Counted from the stretch's first letter, positions 17,996-27,871 are shown. The stretch: DNA of 57,319 nucleotides from SUG2458 sp051872335 (GCA_051872335.1 JBJEDT010000055.1:1-57319), one strand, 5' to 3'. Notes: generated by a model from the sequence alone, not told the origin. Translations and numbers: made by a program.

Positions 17996-18006
17996 ATATA
18001 AAACCT

Positions 18007-19404
18007 CTATTTTTCTTTATGTCCACAGCAACACTCATGATGTTCTTCATCGTGGTGTCCACCACAACGACATTCATGTTCCTCATCATGATCATGTCCA
18101 CAACAGCATTCATGTTCATGTTCTTCTTGACCTTCAAAGAAAGCATGAATTTGTTCCATGGTGAGAGTAACAGGAACTTCAATTTGTGTTTGATTCTTTA
18201 AATCTCTTAAAATAACAACTTCTTTTTCAAGCTCATCTGAACCAATAATAGCAGCAAGAGATGAATTTTTTCTTTCAGCACGTTTAAATTGTTGTTTAAA
18301 ACCTTTTGCTTCAAGCATCATATCGACTCTATATCCTGATGCACGAAGAGCAGAAGCTAAATCATAACAAAGTAATAAAGCTTTATCATCTAAGCACATA
18401 ACACTAACATCATGTTGCTCTTCTATACCTTCTAATAATCCATCATCTTTTAAAACACTATAAACTCTTTCAATACCAAAAGCTAAGCCGACACCTGCCA
18501 TATCTGGACCACCAACTTCTTTTAATAAGTTGCCATAGTGACCACCAGCACCGATAGCTCCTATATCCTTACCAGTAGATGATGTATAGTGAAATTCAAA
18601 AACAACATGTGAATAATAATCTAATCCACGAACTAAATTATCATCAACTTCATATTTCATCCCATAAGAATCTAATAAATGCAATATTTTATCAAAATAT
18701 TCCTTAGCTTCAGGAGTTAAATAATCACTCATTTTTGGAGCATTTTTAGCTAATTCATGATCTTCAGGAACTTTACAATCTAATATACGTAAAGGATTGA
18801 TTTCAAATCTTTGTTTACAATCTTCGCACATATTTTCAATTTTATCATTGAAATAATTTCTTAATGCTTCTCTATATGCATCTCTAGAAGCTTGATCTCC
18901 TAATGAATTGATTTTAATAGTAACATTTTTAAGTCCTAACATTAATAATGTATTATAACCAAGCATAATTACTTCAAAATCATGTAAATAATTTGATACA
19001 CCTACAGATTCAATACCAAACTGATTGAATTGGCGGAAACGGCCAGCTTGAGGTCTTTCATATCTAAAAGCAGGTCCTAAATACCATGTTTTGATAGGTA
19101 AATCTTGAATAGTAGCATATAGCTTGTTTGTAACAATCGATCTCATAATGCCAGCAGTTAATTCTGGCCTTAGTGTAATACTACGATCTCCTTTATCTAA
19201 AAAAGTATACATTTCTTTTCTAACAACATCACTTGATTCACCTGATGAACGTTGGAATAATTCAGTATGTTCAAAAATAGGTGTTCTCATTTCAGTATAG
19301 CCATAACAATTTGCTACAGCTTTCATCACTTGTTCAATGTAATCATATCCACGAACTTCATCTAGAAATACATCGTGTGTTCCTTTTGGTAATGCAATTG
19401 CCAT
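18007..19404 (-). CDS. hisS: Histidyl-tRNA synthetase with Cys/His-rich C-terminal tail
   Basis: Class II synthetase charging tRNA-His. Motif 2 (TLRPELTAGIMRSIV), the histidine-binding segment RGLDYYSHVVFEF and the C-terminal anticodon domain (about residues 325-420) are all normal. Residues 427-465 form an extra tail of three related units built on E-H-E-C-x-C-G-H-x-H, holding 10 His and 8 Cys in 39 residues plus many acids. HisRS of Bacillus ends near residue 424 without such a tail. It looks like a zinc- or nickel-binding appendage. The tail codons lie directly before aspS. An AGGAGG-like site precedes the ATG. Confidence 0.96.
   Translation of the reverse strand: MAIALPKGTHDVFLDEVRGYDYIEQVMKAVANCYGYTEMRTPIFEHTELFQRSSGESSDVVRKEMYTFLDKGDRSITLRPELTAGIMRSIVTNKLYATIQDLPIKTWYLGPAFRYERPQAGRFRQFNQFGIESVGVSNYLHDFEVIMLGYNTLLMLGLKNVTIKINSLGDQASRDAYREALRNYFNDKIENMCEDCKQRFEINPLRILDCKVPEDHELAKNAPKMSDYLTPEAKEYFDKILHLLDSYGMKYEVDDNLVRGLDYYSHVVFEFHYTSSTGKDIGAIGAGGHYGNLLKEVGGPDMAGVGLAFGIERVYSVLKDDGLLEGIEEQHDVSVMCLDDKALLLCYDLASALRASGYRVDMMLEAKGFKQQFKRAERKNSSLAAIIGSDELEKEVVILRDLKNQTQIEVPVTLTMEQIHAFFEGQEEHEHECCCGHDHDEEHECRCGGHHDEEHHECCCGHKEK
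18010..18126 (-). other. Cys/His-rich tail of HisS (three repeats)
   Basis: Coding segment for the last 39 residues of HisS. Unit 1 reads EHECCCGHDHDE, unit 2 EHECRCGGHHDE, unit 3 EHHECCCGHKEK. The copies differ at many synonymous positions, so this is not a fresh DNA slippage product. Confidence 0.85.
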
Positions 19405-19424
19405 CTTTATTCCTCCTAAAAATA

Positions 19425-19640
19425 TAAAAACGTCCTATTCTAAGGACGTCTATAAACGCGGTACCACCTTAGTTTTAGATGCAAAACATCTAACACTCAT
19501 ATACGTTAACGCCGTCTACGATTTTCCTACTTAATTTCAGAAAATAATCTCCACAGTGTCTTGATTAATGTTTCATAAATCGTTTCACCAAACCGATTTT
19601 CTCTAAAAATCCACAATTAATTACCCTGCTTCATCAATAA
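19425..19640 (-). ncRNA. T-box riboswitch leader of hisS-aspS
   Basis: Minus-strand leader with the T-box core AAGGTGGTACCGCG (19457-19470), a stem III hairpin just before it, and a stem I apical region with AGAGA and a GGTG loop. The terminator is ACGTCC-TTAGAATA-GGACGT (19430-19449) followed by T residues. In the specifier region the pentamer GACAC (plus 19556-19560) contains an Asp codon GAC and a His codon CAC in overlapping frames. The region from stem III to the terminator is nearly identical to that of the ileS leader. Confidence 0.92.
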
Positions 19641-19644
19641 TATT

Positions 19645-19650
19645 ATTATA
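19645..19650 (-). promoter_or_regulatory. -10 element of hisS leader promoter
   Basis: TATAAT on the minus strand immediately before the T-box RNA; the -35 (TTTTAT at 17 bases) is weak. Confidence 0.45.
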
Positions 19651-19689
19651 CACTAGATTATTAATTTATAAAAGAAAATTTTTCTTATT

Positions 19690-21897
19690 CTAGTGAATTA
19701 CACGAACAATATCATACACACCTTTAACATTTCTTAAAACATTAAATATATCTTCTAGTTTTGAAGCATTTTGTACTAATAAGGTAGCTTGAATTATTGA
19801 AGTTCCAGAACTACTATGAACTTTTGAACTAATAGCACTACAATTACATTTCATTTGAGCTAAAACACCCATTATGTCAATAAGCAATGTTGAACGATCA
19901 CTACCATTAATTTGAATATCTACTTGATATTGTTGTGCCTCAAGTTCTTCGTTCCAATACACATCAATTAAACGATTTTTTTCTTTTGCAATGTTTGGAC
20001 AATTACATCTATGAACAGTAATACCTTTTCCGCGTGTAATATAACCAACAATGTTATCTCCGGGAATTGGAGTACAACATGGTCCTAAATTAATTGCTAC
20101 ATTTCCAGCATTTTTAACTATAACTGGATTTAAATTTTTCGCAGTAACTTTTTTAGCATCAGTTAATTTTAATGGAGCATTAGGATCAACTTTTTTCTTT
20201 AAATTCAAAAAATCCATGATTGAAGATGGTAATGGATTTCTATTTGAAACATTAATACATAATGTTTCAAATGAATCCACCTGGAAATTATTAAATACTT
20301 TTGGATTATTTACTTTTTCAATCATTTCTTGTTCGTTATAACCACGCTCTTTAAAAGCATCAATTAAAGCAATTTTGCCTTGTGCAATTTTTTCATCACG
20401 AACAAATTCCATATTCTTTTTTGTTAATTGTTTTCTAATATGATTTCGTGCTGCATTTGTTTTAACTAGTTTTAACCAACCTTCATTTGGTCCAGCAGAA
20501 GATTTTGAAGTCTTAATTTCAACAACATCACCTGTTTTTAATTCCGTGCCTAATGGTACTAAAGTACCATTAACAATTGCACCTACTGCTGAATCACCAA
20601 CACCAGTATGAATTTTATAAGCAAAATCTAAAGGAGTAGAACCAGAAGGTAAATCAATAACTCGACCTTTTGGAGTAAATATATAAATATTGGCATCAAA
20701 AACATCTTTATTTAAGGTTGCCATATATTCTTTAGCATCTGAAGAAAGCTCATCACTTGACATAGAAACAAAATCTCTAAACCAATGTAATTTTTCTTCA
20801 ATTTCTTTTTGTTCTTTTTCTGGAGAATACTTACTTCCTTCTTTATATCTCCAGTGTGCAGCGATACCTTCTTCGGCAATTTCGTCCATTTCTTCAGTTC
20901 TTATTTGTATTTCAAAAAATTGACCATCACCTGAAATAATAGTTGTATGTAAAGATTGATATAGGTTAGGTTTTGGCATTGCAATATAGTCTTTAAATCT
21001 ACCAGGTAAAGGTTTATATACTGAATGAACCAAGCCTAAAATTTCATAACAATTTAATTCTGTTTTAGTAATAACACGTAAGGCCATAATATCATAAATT
21101 TCATTAAAATCACGGCCCTTAATAAACATTTTTTTATAAATAGAATAAATTGATTTAACTCGCGATTCAATTTGAACAAAAGGAATATTGTGTTCATAAA
21201 GTAAATCAGCTAATTTTTTCTTTAATCTTACTAAAGATTCACTTCTATTTTTAGTATTTTCATTTAATAAATTAAGAACTTGATTATATTTTTCAGGTTC
21301 TAGATATTTAAGTGATAAATCTTCTAATTCACTTTTAATTTTGTTAAGACCTAAACGATGGGCAACAGGTGCATATACTTCTAGAGTTTCTCTAGAAATT
21401 GCAAGCTGTCTATTAGGTTTTAGCCATTCAAGTGTTCTCATATTATGTAATCTATCGGCTAGTTTAACAATGATAACACGAATATCTTTAGCCATAGCAA
21501 TAAAAATCTTACGATGTCCTTCAGCTTCGAATTCTTCTTCATCAATACGATTTAATTGCATTCTTTGAATTTTTGTAACTGCTTCAACTAAATGAGAAAC
21601 ATCACTACCAAATAATTGTTCAACTTCCTCAGTTGTAACATCAGTATCTTCAACAACATCATGTAATAAAGCGGCAATAATTGTAGAAGGACCACCTTGT
21701 AATTTTGCAACAGTATAGGCAGTTTCAATTAAATGTTGAACATAAGGCTCTCCGGATTTTCTAAATTGAGTTTTATGTTTATCTACAACAAAATCATATG
21801 CTTTTTTAATATTATTTCTGTCATCTTCATTTTTAATATAATGAATAAAAACATTTCTAACATCTTCAAAAGTATGATGTAAATTTAACTCTTCCAT
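19690..21897 (-). CDS. relA: Bifunctional (p)ppGpp synthase/hydrolase
   Basis: Long RelA/SpoT homologue (Rel) that makes and removes the stringent-response alarmone. Order of domains in 735 aa: HD hydrolase (about 45-200, with the active HD pair in LLHDVVEDTDV), synthetase (about 240-350, with RVKSIYSIYKKM and the YQSLHTT segment), TGS (about 395-455), helical and zinc-finger region with the CCTPIPGD motif, and an ACT domain (about 660-735). Both catalytic halves look intact. GGTGGTGAG precedes the ATG. apt-relA-hisS-aspS keeps the Bacillus order, without recJ and dtd. Confidence 0.96.
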   Translation of the reverse strand: MEELNLHHTFEDVRNVFIHYIKNEDDRNNIKKAYDFVVDKHKTQFRKSGEPYVQHLIETAYTVAKLQGGPSTIIAALLHDVVEDTDVTTEEVEQLFGSDVSHLVEAVTKIQRMQLNRIDEEEFEAEGHRKIFIAMAKDIRVIIVKLADRLHNMRTLEWLKPNRQLAISRETLEVYAPVAHRLGLNKIKSELEDLSLKYLEPEKYNQVLNLLNENTKNRSESLVRLKKKLADLLYEHNIPFVQIESRVKSIYSIYKKMFIKGRDFNEIYDIMALRVITKTELNCYEILGLVHSVYKPLPGRFKDYIAMPKPNLYQSLHTTIISGDGQFFEIQIRTEEMDEIAEEGIAAHWRYKEGSKYSPEKEQKEIEEKLHWFRDFVSMSSDELSSDAKEYMATLNKDVFDANIYIFTPKGRVIDLPSGSTPLDFAYKIHTGVGDSAVGAIVNGTLVPLGTELKTGDVVEIKTSKSSAGPNEGWLKLVKTNAARNHIRKQLTKKNMEFVRDEKIAQGKIALIDAFKERGYNEQEMIEKVNNPKVFNNFQVDSFETLCINVSNRNPLPSSIMDFLNLKKKVDPNAPLKLTDAKKVTAKNLNPVIVKNAGNVAINLGPCCTPIPGDNIVGYITRGKGITVHRCNCPNIAKEKNRLIDVYWNEELEAQQYQVDIQINGSDRSTLLIDIMGVLAQMKCNCSAISSKVHSSSGTSIIQATLLVQNASKLEDIFNVLRNVKGVYDIVRVIH

Positions 21898-21934
21898 AAT
21901 CTCACCACCTTATAATTCAATTTTTGCATTAAAA

Positions 21935-22447
21935 TTAATATTTCATCAATGAAAAAACACTATAGTCTTTTAAACGTTCACGAGGTTTTAAAGCTTCAAT
22001 TTCACCTAATACACAAACTCCAATGACTATACCACCAGCTTGTTCTACCATTTTAGCAACAGCTTCTATAGTTCCTCCAGTTGCCAATACATCATCAACT
22101 ATAACAACTTTTTGACCTTTTGTAATAGCATCCTTATGCATTTCTAAAGTGTCATTACCATATTCTAACGCATATGTATGAGAAATTGTTTCACGTGGAA
22201 GTTTTCCAGGTTTTCTAACTGGAACAAAACCTATTTTAGTTAATGAAGAAATAGCACAACCAAAAATAAAACCTCTTGATTCAGGAGCACAAATTACATC
22301 TGCTCCTACTTCTTTAATAAATTTAGCCATTTCACTAGCAACGTAAGCAAATACTTCACCGTCTTTTAAAAGTGGTGTAATGTCTTTAAAAATAATACCT
22401 TTAGTTGGAAAATCAACCACATCAACAATATAATCGTTCAAATTCAT
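21935..22447 (-). CDS. apt: Adenine phosphoribosyltransferase
   Basis: Salvages adenine to AMP using PRPP. It has the PRPP-binding motif VVIVDDVLATGGTIEA and the N-terminal DFPTKGIIFKDITPLL signature. The ATG at 22447 has a GAGGT ribosome site and gives 170 aa, exactly the family length; a longer frame from 22486 would add 13 residues without support. relA follows after a 37-base gap. Confidence 0.94.
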   Translation of the reverse strand: MNLNDYIVDVVDFPTKGIIFKDITPLLKDGEVFAYVASEMAKFIKEVGADVICAPESRGFIFGCAISSLTKIGFVPVRKPGKLPRETISHTYALEYGNDTLEMHKDAITKGQKVVIVDDVLATGGTIEAVAKMVEQAGGIVIGVCVLGEIEALKPRERLKDYSVFSLMKY

Positions 22448-22519
22448 AATAAATACCTCGCATATATACCTATTATATAACAACAAAATAATGATTTATA
22501 GCAAAAATTTTGTTAACTA

Positions 22520-22555
22520 AACAAAAATAAAACCAGCAAGTTGTCTTGCTGGTTT
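22520..22555 (-). terminator. Terminator of glgB-glgP
   Basis: 11-bp stem AAACCAGCAAG/CTTGCTGGTTT (22530-22540 with 22545-22555), then a T-rich run on the minus strand. Confidence 0.85.
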
Positions 22556-22562
22556 ATACTTA

Positions 22563-24971
22563 TTAATCATCAACTTTTTGTAAATGCCAAATTTCTTGAG
22601 CATATTGTTCAATAGTTCTATCACTTGAGAAATATCCAGACATTGCAATATTAACTGCACAAGAATGAGCCCATTTTGTTTTGTCTTGATATAATTCACA
22701 AATTTTCATAAATGCTCCATGATAACTTTCAATATCTTTTAAGATGAAATATTCATCATTACGATACATAATTTCATCAAATATCATACGATATTTATCA
22801 TAATTACCATTACTCCAGAAACCATTGATTAATGAATCCATAATGTTTCTAACTTCAACTTTGCTGTTGTAAACATCCCAAGGAGAGTATGTTAGTGACT
22901 TTCTTAAATCTTCAATTTCGTTTTCTTTTAAACCAAAGATAAAGCAATTATCATCACCAACACGTTCTGCGATTTCAACATTAGCTCCATCTAATGTTCC
23001 TAAAGTTAAAGCACCATTCATCATAAACTTCATATTTGATGTACCTGAAGCTTCTTTACCAGCTGTTGAAATTTGTTCGGAAATATCAGCTGCTGGAATA
23101 ATCTTTTCAGCAAGTGTAACTCCATAGTTTTCAATAAACACGACTTTCATATACTTTGAAATTTCTGGATCATTATTAATTACACGAGCAACATCATTAA
23201 TTAATTCAATAATCTTTTTAGCATATGCATAACTTGGAGCAGCTTTTGCACCAAAAATGAATGTATGTGGATAAATTCTAAATGAACTATCAGATTTCAT
23301 TTTTTGATATAGATAAATAATATGGAAGACATTCATTAATTGACGTTTATAAGCATGTAATCTTTTAATTTGAACGTCAAATATTGAATTTACATCTATA
23401 TCTAATCCATTTGCTTTTTTGATGTAATCAGCTAAAGCTTGTTTCTTTTCATTCTTAACTTCTAAGAATTGTTTTTTAAATGAAGCATCATCAGCATATG
23501 CTCTAAATTTTTCTAATTCATCAGGATTTAAAATCCATCCATCACCGATACGATCAGTTACAAGTTGAGCTAGTTTTGGGTTTGCATATAAGAACCATCT
23601 GCGGTGTGTAATACCATTTGTTTTATTGTTGAATTTTTCTGGATAAATTGAATAAAAATCAGCAAAAGTAATTTTCTTTAAAATTTCTGTATGTAAAGCA
23701 GCAACACCATTAATTGAATAACATGTTACAATTGCTAAATTTGTCATATGAACCATGCCATCTTTAATTATACTTAAATTACGTTTTTTCTCTTCACTAC
23801 AGTTAATACTATTTAAATAAATCATAAATCTACGATTGATTTCTTCAATAATCATATAGCAACGTGGAAGTAATTTTTGAATATAATGAACTGGCCATTT
23901 TTCTAAAGCTTCTGCCATAACAGTATGGTTTGTATAAGCCATACATTTTTGAACTTGTGCCCAAGATTCATCCCAACCATATCCATATTCATCCATCATC
24001 AATCTCATAAATTCAGGAATAGCTAAAATAGGATGAGTATCATTTAATTGGAAAACATATTTCTCTGCAAAATTTTCAAATGTTTTATATTGACGATAAT
24101 GTCCTCTCATAACACTTTGTAAACCAGCAGATACTAAGAAATATTGTTGTCTTAAACGTAAAATTTTACCTTTTTCAGTTGAATCATCAGGATACAAACC
24201 ATGACATAATTCTTTTAATGTAGTTAAGTAATCTGAAAAAGATTGATCTGAAGGAAGGTGCTTATCACTTGGTTCAGCTGACCACAATCTTAATGTATTA
24301 GCAACATTATTTTTATATCCGACAATTGAAACATCATAAGGAACAGCATTGACACAAACAGCATCAACTGTACGTGATCTCATGCATCCTTTTTCATCAA
24401 AATAAGTTTCAGCATTACCATAGAATTTAACTTCAACAGCATGTTTAGGTTTTCTGACTTCCCAAACATTACCATTTGTTAACCATTGGTCTGGTACTTC
24501 ATGTTGAGCACCATTTTGAATCTTTTGTTTGAAAAATCCATATTCATAGCGTATACAGTTACCATTACCAGGATAGCCTAGAGATGCAATTGAATCCATA
24601 AAACAAGCAGCTAAACGACCCAAGCCACCATTACCTAAACCAGCATCTGATTCAACTTCCTCTAATTCATGAATATTAAAGCCTAATTCATCAAGTCCAT
24701 CTTTAACAATGTCATATATACCTAGATTTTGAAGATTATTGACAAGTAAACGACCAATCAAAAATTCCATTGAAAAATAAATTAATGTTCTCTTACCTTC
24801 AGCTTCAACTTTTTCTTTAGTTCTTCTCCAACTAACATTAGCAAAGTCACGAACCATTGTACCTAAAACAGTATATCTTTCAGTAATATGACTTGATTGA
24901 ACATCTTGACCATATAATTCTTCAAGACGCTCAGCAAATTCTTTTTTAAATTCTTCTTTAGTTTTAAACAT
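22563..24971 (-). CDS. glgP: Glycogen/maltodextrin phosphorylase
   Basis: Pyridoxal-phosphate enzyme (GT35) releasing glucose 1-phosphate from alpha-1,4-glucans. The 802-aa protein is full length. The PLP lysine motif EASGTSNMKFMMNGALTLGT is present, as are the glycogen-phosphorylase signatures near the N-terminus (GNGGLGRLAACFMDS) and in the active site (INGVAALHTEIL). It starts 10 bases after glgB, so branching and breakdown are co-expressed. glgA and glgC, needed for glycogen synthesis from ADP-glucose, are not in the window. Confidence 0.96.
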   Translation of the reverse strand: MFKTKEEFKKEFAERLEELYGQDVQSSHITERYTVLGTMVRDFANVSWRRTKEKVEAEGKRTLIYFSMEFLIGRLLVNNLQNLGIYDIVKDGLDELGFNIHELEEVESDAGLGNGGLGRLAACFMDSIASLGYPGNGNCIRYEYGFFKQKIQNGAQHEVPDQWLTNGNVWEVRKPKHAVEVKFYGNAETYFDEKGCMRSRTVDAVCVNAVPYDVSIVGYKNNVANTLRLWSAEPSDKHLPSDQSFSDYLTTLKELCHGLYPDDSTEKGKILRLRQQYFLVSAGLQSVMRGHYRQYKTFENFAEKYVFQLNDTHPILAIPEFMRLMMDEYGYGWDESWAQVQKCMAYTNHTVMAEALEKWPVHYIQKLLPRCYMIIEEINRRFMIYLNSINCSEEKKRNLSIIKDGMVHMTNLAIVTCYSINGVAALHTEILKKITFADFYSIYPEKFNNKTNGITHRRWFLYANPKLAQLVTDRIGDGWILNPDELEKFRAYADDASFKKQFLEVKNEKKQALADYIKKANGLDIDVNSIFDVQIKRLHAYKRQLMNVFHIIYLYQKMKSDSSFRIYPHTFIFGAKAAPSYAYAKKIIELINDVARVINNDPEISKYMKVVFIENYGVTLAEKIIPAADISEQISTAGKEASGTSNMKFMMNGALTLGTLDGANVEIAERVGDDNCFIFGLKENEIEDLRKSLTYSPWDVYNSKVEVRNIMDSLINGFWSNGNYDKYRMIFDEIMYRNDEYFILKDIESYHGAFMKICELYQDKTKWAHSCAVNIAMSGYFSSDRTIEQYAQEIWHLQKVDD

Positions 24972-24981
24972 AAATACACCC

Positions 24982-26817
24982 CTATTTTTTATTCAACTTT
25001 AGAATCATTGCTCCAAATGATGCTAATTTAACTGTAATTTTATAAGGCCTATTCTCTGGACCACCTTTTTTAGTTTTACAATCTAAACCATTATAGTTAT
25101 TGTAACCACCATATACATCCTTATCACAATTAAATATTTCGTGATAAGTTCCTCTTTCATAAACCCCGACATCATAATTATCATAATAATTTGGTGTCAT
25201 GTTGAAAATAAATACCAATACTTCATCACCAACTTTACGTTGGAAAGCATATACACTTTGTTCAGTATTATCAACCATTAGCCATTGGAAATGAGCAGGA
25301 TTATGCTCTTCAAAATACATAGCCTTTTCACTAGCATAAATTAAATTTAAATCCCTAATCATTCTACCTAATGAATCATGGATAGGAAACTTTATTAATT
25401 CCCAAGTTAATGATTTATTCTCGTTCCACTCATCGAAACTTCCAAGCTCATTTCCCATAAAGTTTAACTTCTTGCCAGGATGAGCCCACATATAAGTATA
25501 TAAGTTTCTTAATTGTTGGAATTTTTTATCATAATCTCCCCACATTTTATTAATGATTGTTCCTTTTCCATGAACAACTTCATCATGTGATAATGGCAAC
25601 ATAAAATTATCAGAATAGAAATATGCCATAGAGAATGTAAGTTTATGATGATCCCACTTACGATAAATAGGGTCTGTTGCATAATACTTCAAAGTATCAT
25701 TCATCCAGCCTAAATCCCATTTATAATCAAATCCTAAGCCACCAAATTCAGTAGGTTTTGTAACTCCTTGATAATCAGAAGAGTCTTCTGCAATCATCAT
25801 TATATCGTTATGTTCAATATGAATTTTTGCATTTAATCTTTTCAAAAATTCAATTGCACCACTATTTTCACCTTTAGATTTATCACCATGCCAGAAGATA
25901 ATGTTTGATACAGCATCAACACGAATACCATCAAAATGGTAGTAGCATAAGAAATAATTAATAGCACTCATTAAGAAAGATCTAACTGGATCTTTAGTTA
26001 AATCAAATTGAGCACTTCCCCATTGAGAGAATGTATTACCTCTACTACGATATTCAAACATACGAGTTCCATCGTATTCGATTAACGCATATTTATCAAT
26101 AGCAAAGTGAACTAAAACAAAATCAAGAATTACACCAATATTATTTTCGTGTAATAAATCAACAAATCTCATTAATTGTTTTGGATTACCATATCTAGAA
26201 TCAACTGAGAAGAATCCAGTTGCTTGATAACCCCATGATCCATCAAATGGATATTGTGTAATTGGCATAATTTCTACATGTGTATATCCATGAGATTTTA
26301 TATAAGGAATTAATTCATATGCGATTTCTTCATATGAATAATTACTTCCATCCGGTTTCTTTCTCCAAGAACCAATATGAAGTTCATAAATACTCATTGG
26401 TTTATCAAAATTTCTATCTCTTTTATTTAAGAATTCTTGATCATGCCAAGGATAATTTTGATAATCATATAATTTAGAACATGAAGCAGGTCTCATTTCT
26501 GAATAGAATGCATATGGATCTGCTTTATCAACATATTTACCTTTTGCATTTTTAAAATGGAATTTATAAGCTTGATAATCTTTTAATCCAGGAATAAATA
26601 ATTCCCAAACTCCTGCATCATCAATTTTGTGCATTTTGTGCTTGTACATATCCCATGATGACCATTCACCAATTACTGAAACATCACTAGCCATTGGTGC
26701 ATATAATCTAAACATTACACCATCAACACCATCATGATTTTCAAAGTGAGCTCCAAAATATCTAAAACCATCAATACATTGTCCTTGTAAATAATCATTC
26801 AATAATCCGTATGCCAT
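24982..26817 (-). CDS. glgB: 1,4-alpha-glucan branching enzyme
   Basis: GH13 enzyme that forms alpha-1,6 branches in glycogen. An N-terminal CBM48 domain (about 15-105) is followed by the (beta/alpha)8 barrel with the four GH13 regions: ILDFVLVHF, GIRVDAVSNIIF (nucleophile Asp), MIAEDSSDY (acid Glu) and LPLSHDEVVHG. A beta-sandwich closes the 611-aa protein. It is the first gene of glgB-glgP. Its 111-base upstream spacer holds GGGGGAT as ribosome site and a TATCAT-like -10; no clear cre site was found. Confidence 0.95.
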   Translation of the reverse strand: MAYGLLNDYLQGQCIDGFRYFGAHFENHDGVDGVMFRLYAPMASDVSVIGEWSSWDMYKHKMHKIDDAGVWELFIPGLKDYQAYKFHFKNAKGKYVDKADPYAFYSEMRPASCSKLYDYQNYPWHDQEFLNKRDRNFDKPMSIYELHIGSWRKKPDGSNYSYEEIAYELIPYIKSHGYTHVEIMPITQYPFDGSWGYQATGFFSVDSRYGNPKQLMRFVDLLHENNIGVILDFVLVHFAIDKYALIEYDGTRMFEYRSRGNTFSQWGSAQFDLTKDPVRSFLMSAINYFLCYYHFDGIRVDAVSNIIFWHGDKSKGENSGAIEFLKRLNAKIHIEHNDIMMIAEDSSDYQGVTKPTEFGGLGFDYKWDLGWMNDTLKYYATDPIYRKWDHHKLTFSMAYFYSDNFMLPLSHDEVVHGKGTIINKMWGDYDKKFQQLRNLYTYMWAHPGKKLNFMGNELGSFDEWNENKSLTWELIKFPIHDSLGRMIRDLNLIYASEKAMYFEEHNPAHFQWLMVDNTEQSVYAFQRKVGDEVLVFIFNMTPNYYDNYDVGVYERGTYHEIFNCDKDVYGGYNNYNGLDCKTKKGGPENRPYKITVKLASFGAMILKLNKK

Positions 26818-26928
26818 TATTCAATCCCCCACATTTAAATGATACAATACAAAAACTAAAATCGAAAGAAACTTTAACGAAAATTTCACGAAAATGACAA
26901 ATTGTTTAATTAATTAAATGTTATTTTA

Positions 26929-27792
26929 TTATATTTTAGTTAAAAGAAAACCTAATATCATACCAAATAAAATAAAGAATGATGGCAATTTTGATTTACA
27001 TATTAAAATTGATTCAGGTAATAATTCACCAAATACGACATAAATCATAGCTCCTGAAGCAAAACTTAAAGAAATAGTTAACCAGATTGGAGATATATTG
27101 CCAACAGCAAAACCAAGTACAGCACCTAAAACAATTGGTAAACCAGATAAAGCAGAAACTAAGATTGCTTTCCATTTTTTCATTCCTCCACTAATTAAAG
27201 GAACTGATACAGCCATACCTTCAGGAATATTATGAAAGCCAATAAGTAAAGCTAAAATAAATCCTGGGCCAGAAACTATACTAGTAATATCAGAAGCATA
27301 AGATGCTCCTATTACCATGCCTTCTGGTAAATTGTGCAGAGCAATAGCACTAGCCATAACAACACCAGCTATAAATAATGAAATCTTTGATGTTGATTCT
27401 TTTTTATGTGCTATATAATGGTCAGAATGGATTAATTCATCCAGATCATCAGCTGTTTTTGGATGCTCTTCAAAAGAAGTATGTTCGACGTTATGTTTTG
27501 CATGTTTGTCAATAATATTGTTAAGTAGATAAATCAATAAGTAACCAACTATAACAAAAAGGACTGTAACCCATAAATAATTAGGACCTTCTTCTCCAAG
27601 TGGTAAAACAGCTTGTTCCATTAATTCAAAAGTTACAATTGATAACATAACTCCAGCTGCAAAACTAAGTAATAAAGAAATAGTTTTATTTGAACCACGA
27701 CCAAATAAAGCTCCAATAGCTCCACCTAGTCCAGTACCTATAACTCCGGCAATAAAAGTAATTAATATAATCCAAAGATAATTTTCTAACAT
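26929..27792 (-). CDS. ZIP-family divalent metal transporter
   Basis: Membrane transporter of the ZIP family (zinc, possibly iron or manganese import). About eight hydrophobic helices; the metal-binding helix motifs HNLPEGMVIGA and HNIPEGMAVSVP in TM4 and TM5 are both intact. The cytoplasmic loop between TM3 and TM4 (about residues 93-133) is rich in His, Asp and Glu, as expected for metal sensing or buffering. GGAGGT precedes the ATG. It stands alone, divergent from ackA. Metal specificity is not deducible here. Confidence 0.88.
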   Translation of the reverse strand: MLENYLWIILITFIAGVIGTGLGGAIGALFGRGSNKTISLLLSFAAGVMLSIVTFELMEQAVLPLGEEGPNYLWVTVLFVIVGYLLIYLLNNIIDKHAKHNVEHTSFEEHPKTADDLDELIHSDHYIAHKKESTSKISLFIAGVVMASAIALHNLPEGMVIGASYASDITSIVSGPGFILALLIGFHNIPEGMAVSVPLISGGMKKWKAILVSALSGLPIVLGAVLGFAVGNISPIWLTISLSFASGAMIYVVFGELLPESILICKSKLPSFFILFGMILGFLLTKI

Positions 27793-27871
27793 AAATTTAC
27801 CTCCAGTTCATTATTGTAAACTATAAATATTAATTTGTTTATATATTTTTTAAATATTAAAGATTTTAAAC

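Noticed and set aside
17968..18201. Open frame on the plus strand opposite the HisS tail, rich in Thr, Met and Phe
   Set aside because: It is the antisense reading of the His/Cys codon repeats; no ribosome site, low complexity.
22517..22699. 60-aa minus frame at the end of glgP
   Set aside because: Overlaps glgP in another frame and runs through the terminator hairpin.
26818..26928. Catabolite (cre) site before glgB, suggested by repeated TTTTCG
   Set aside because: The repeats do not fit the cre palindrome at the key CG and flanking bases.
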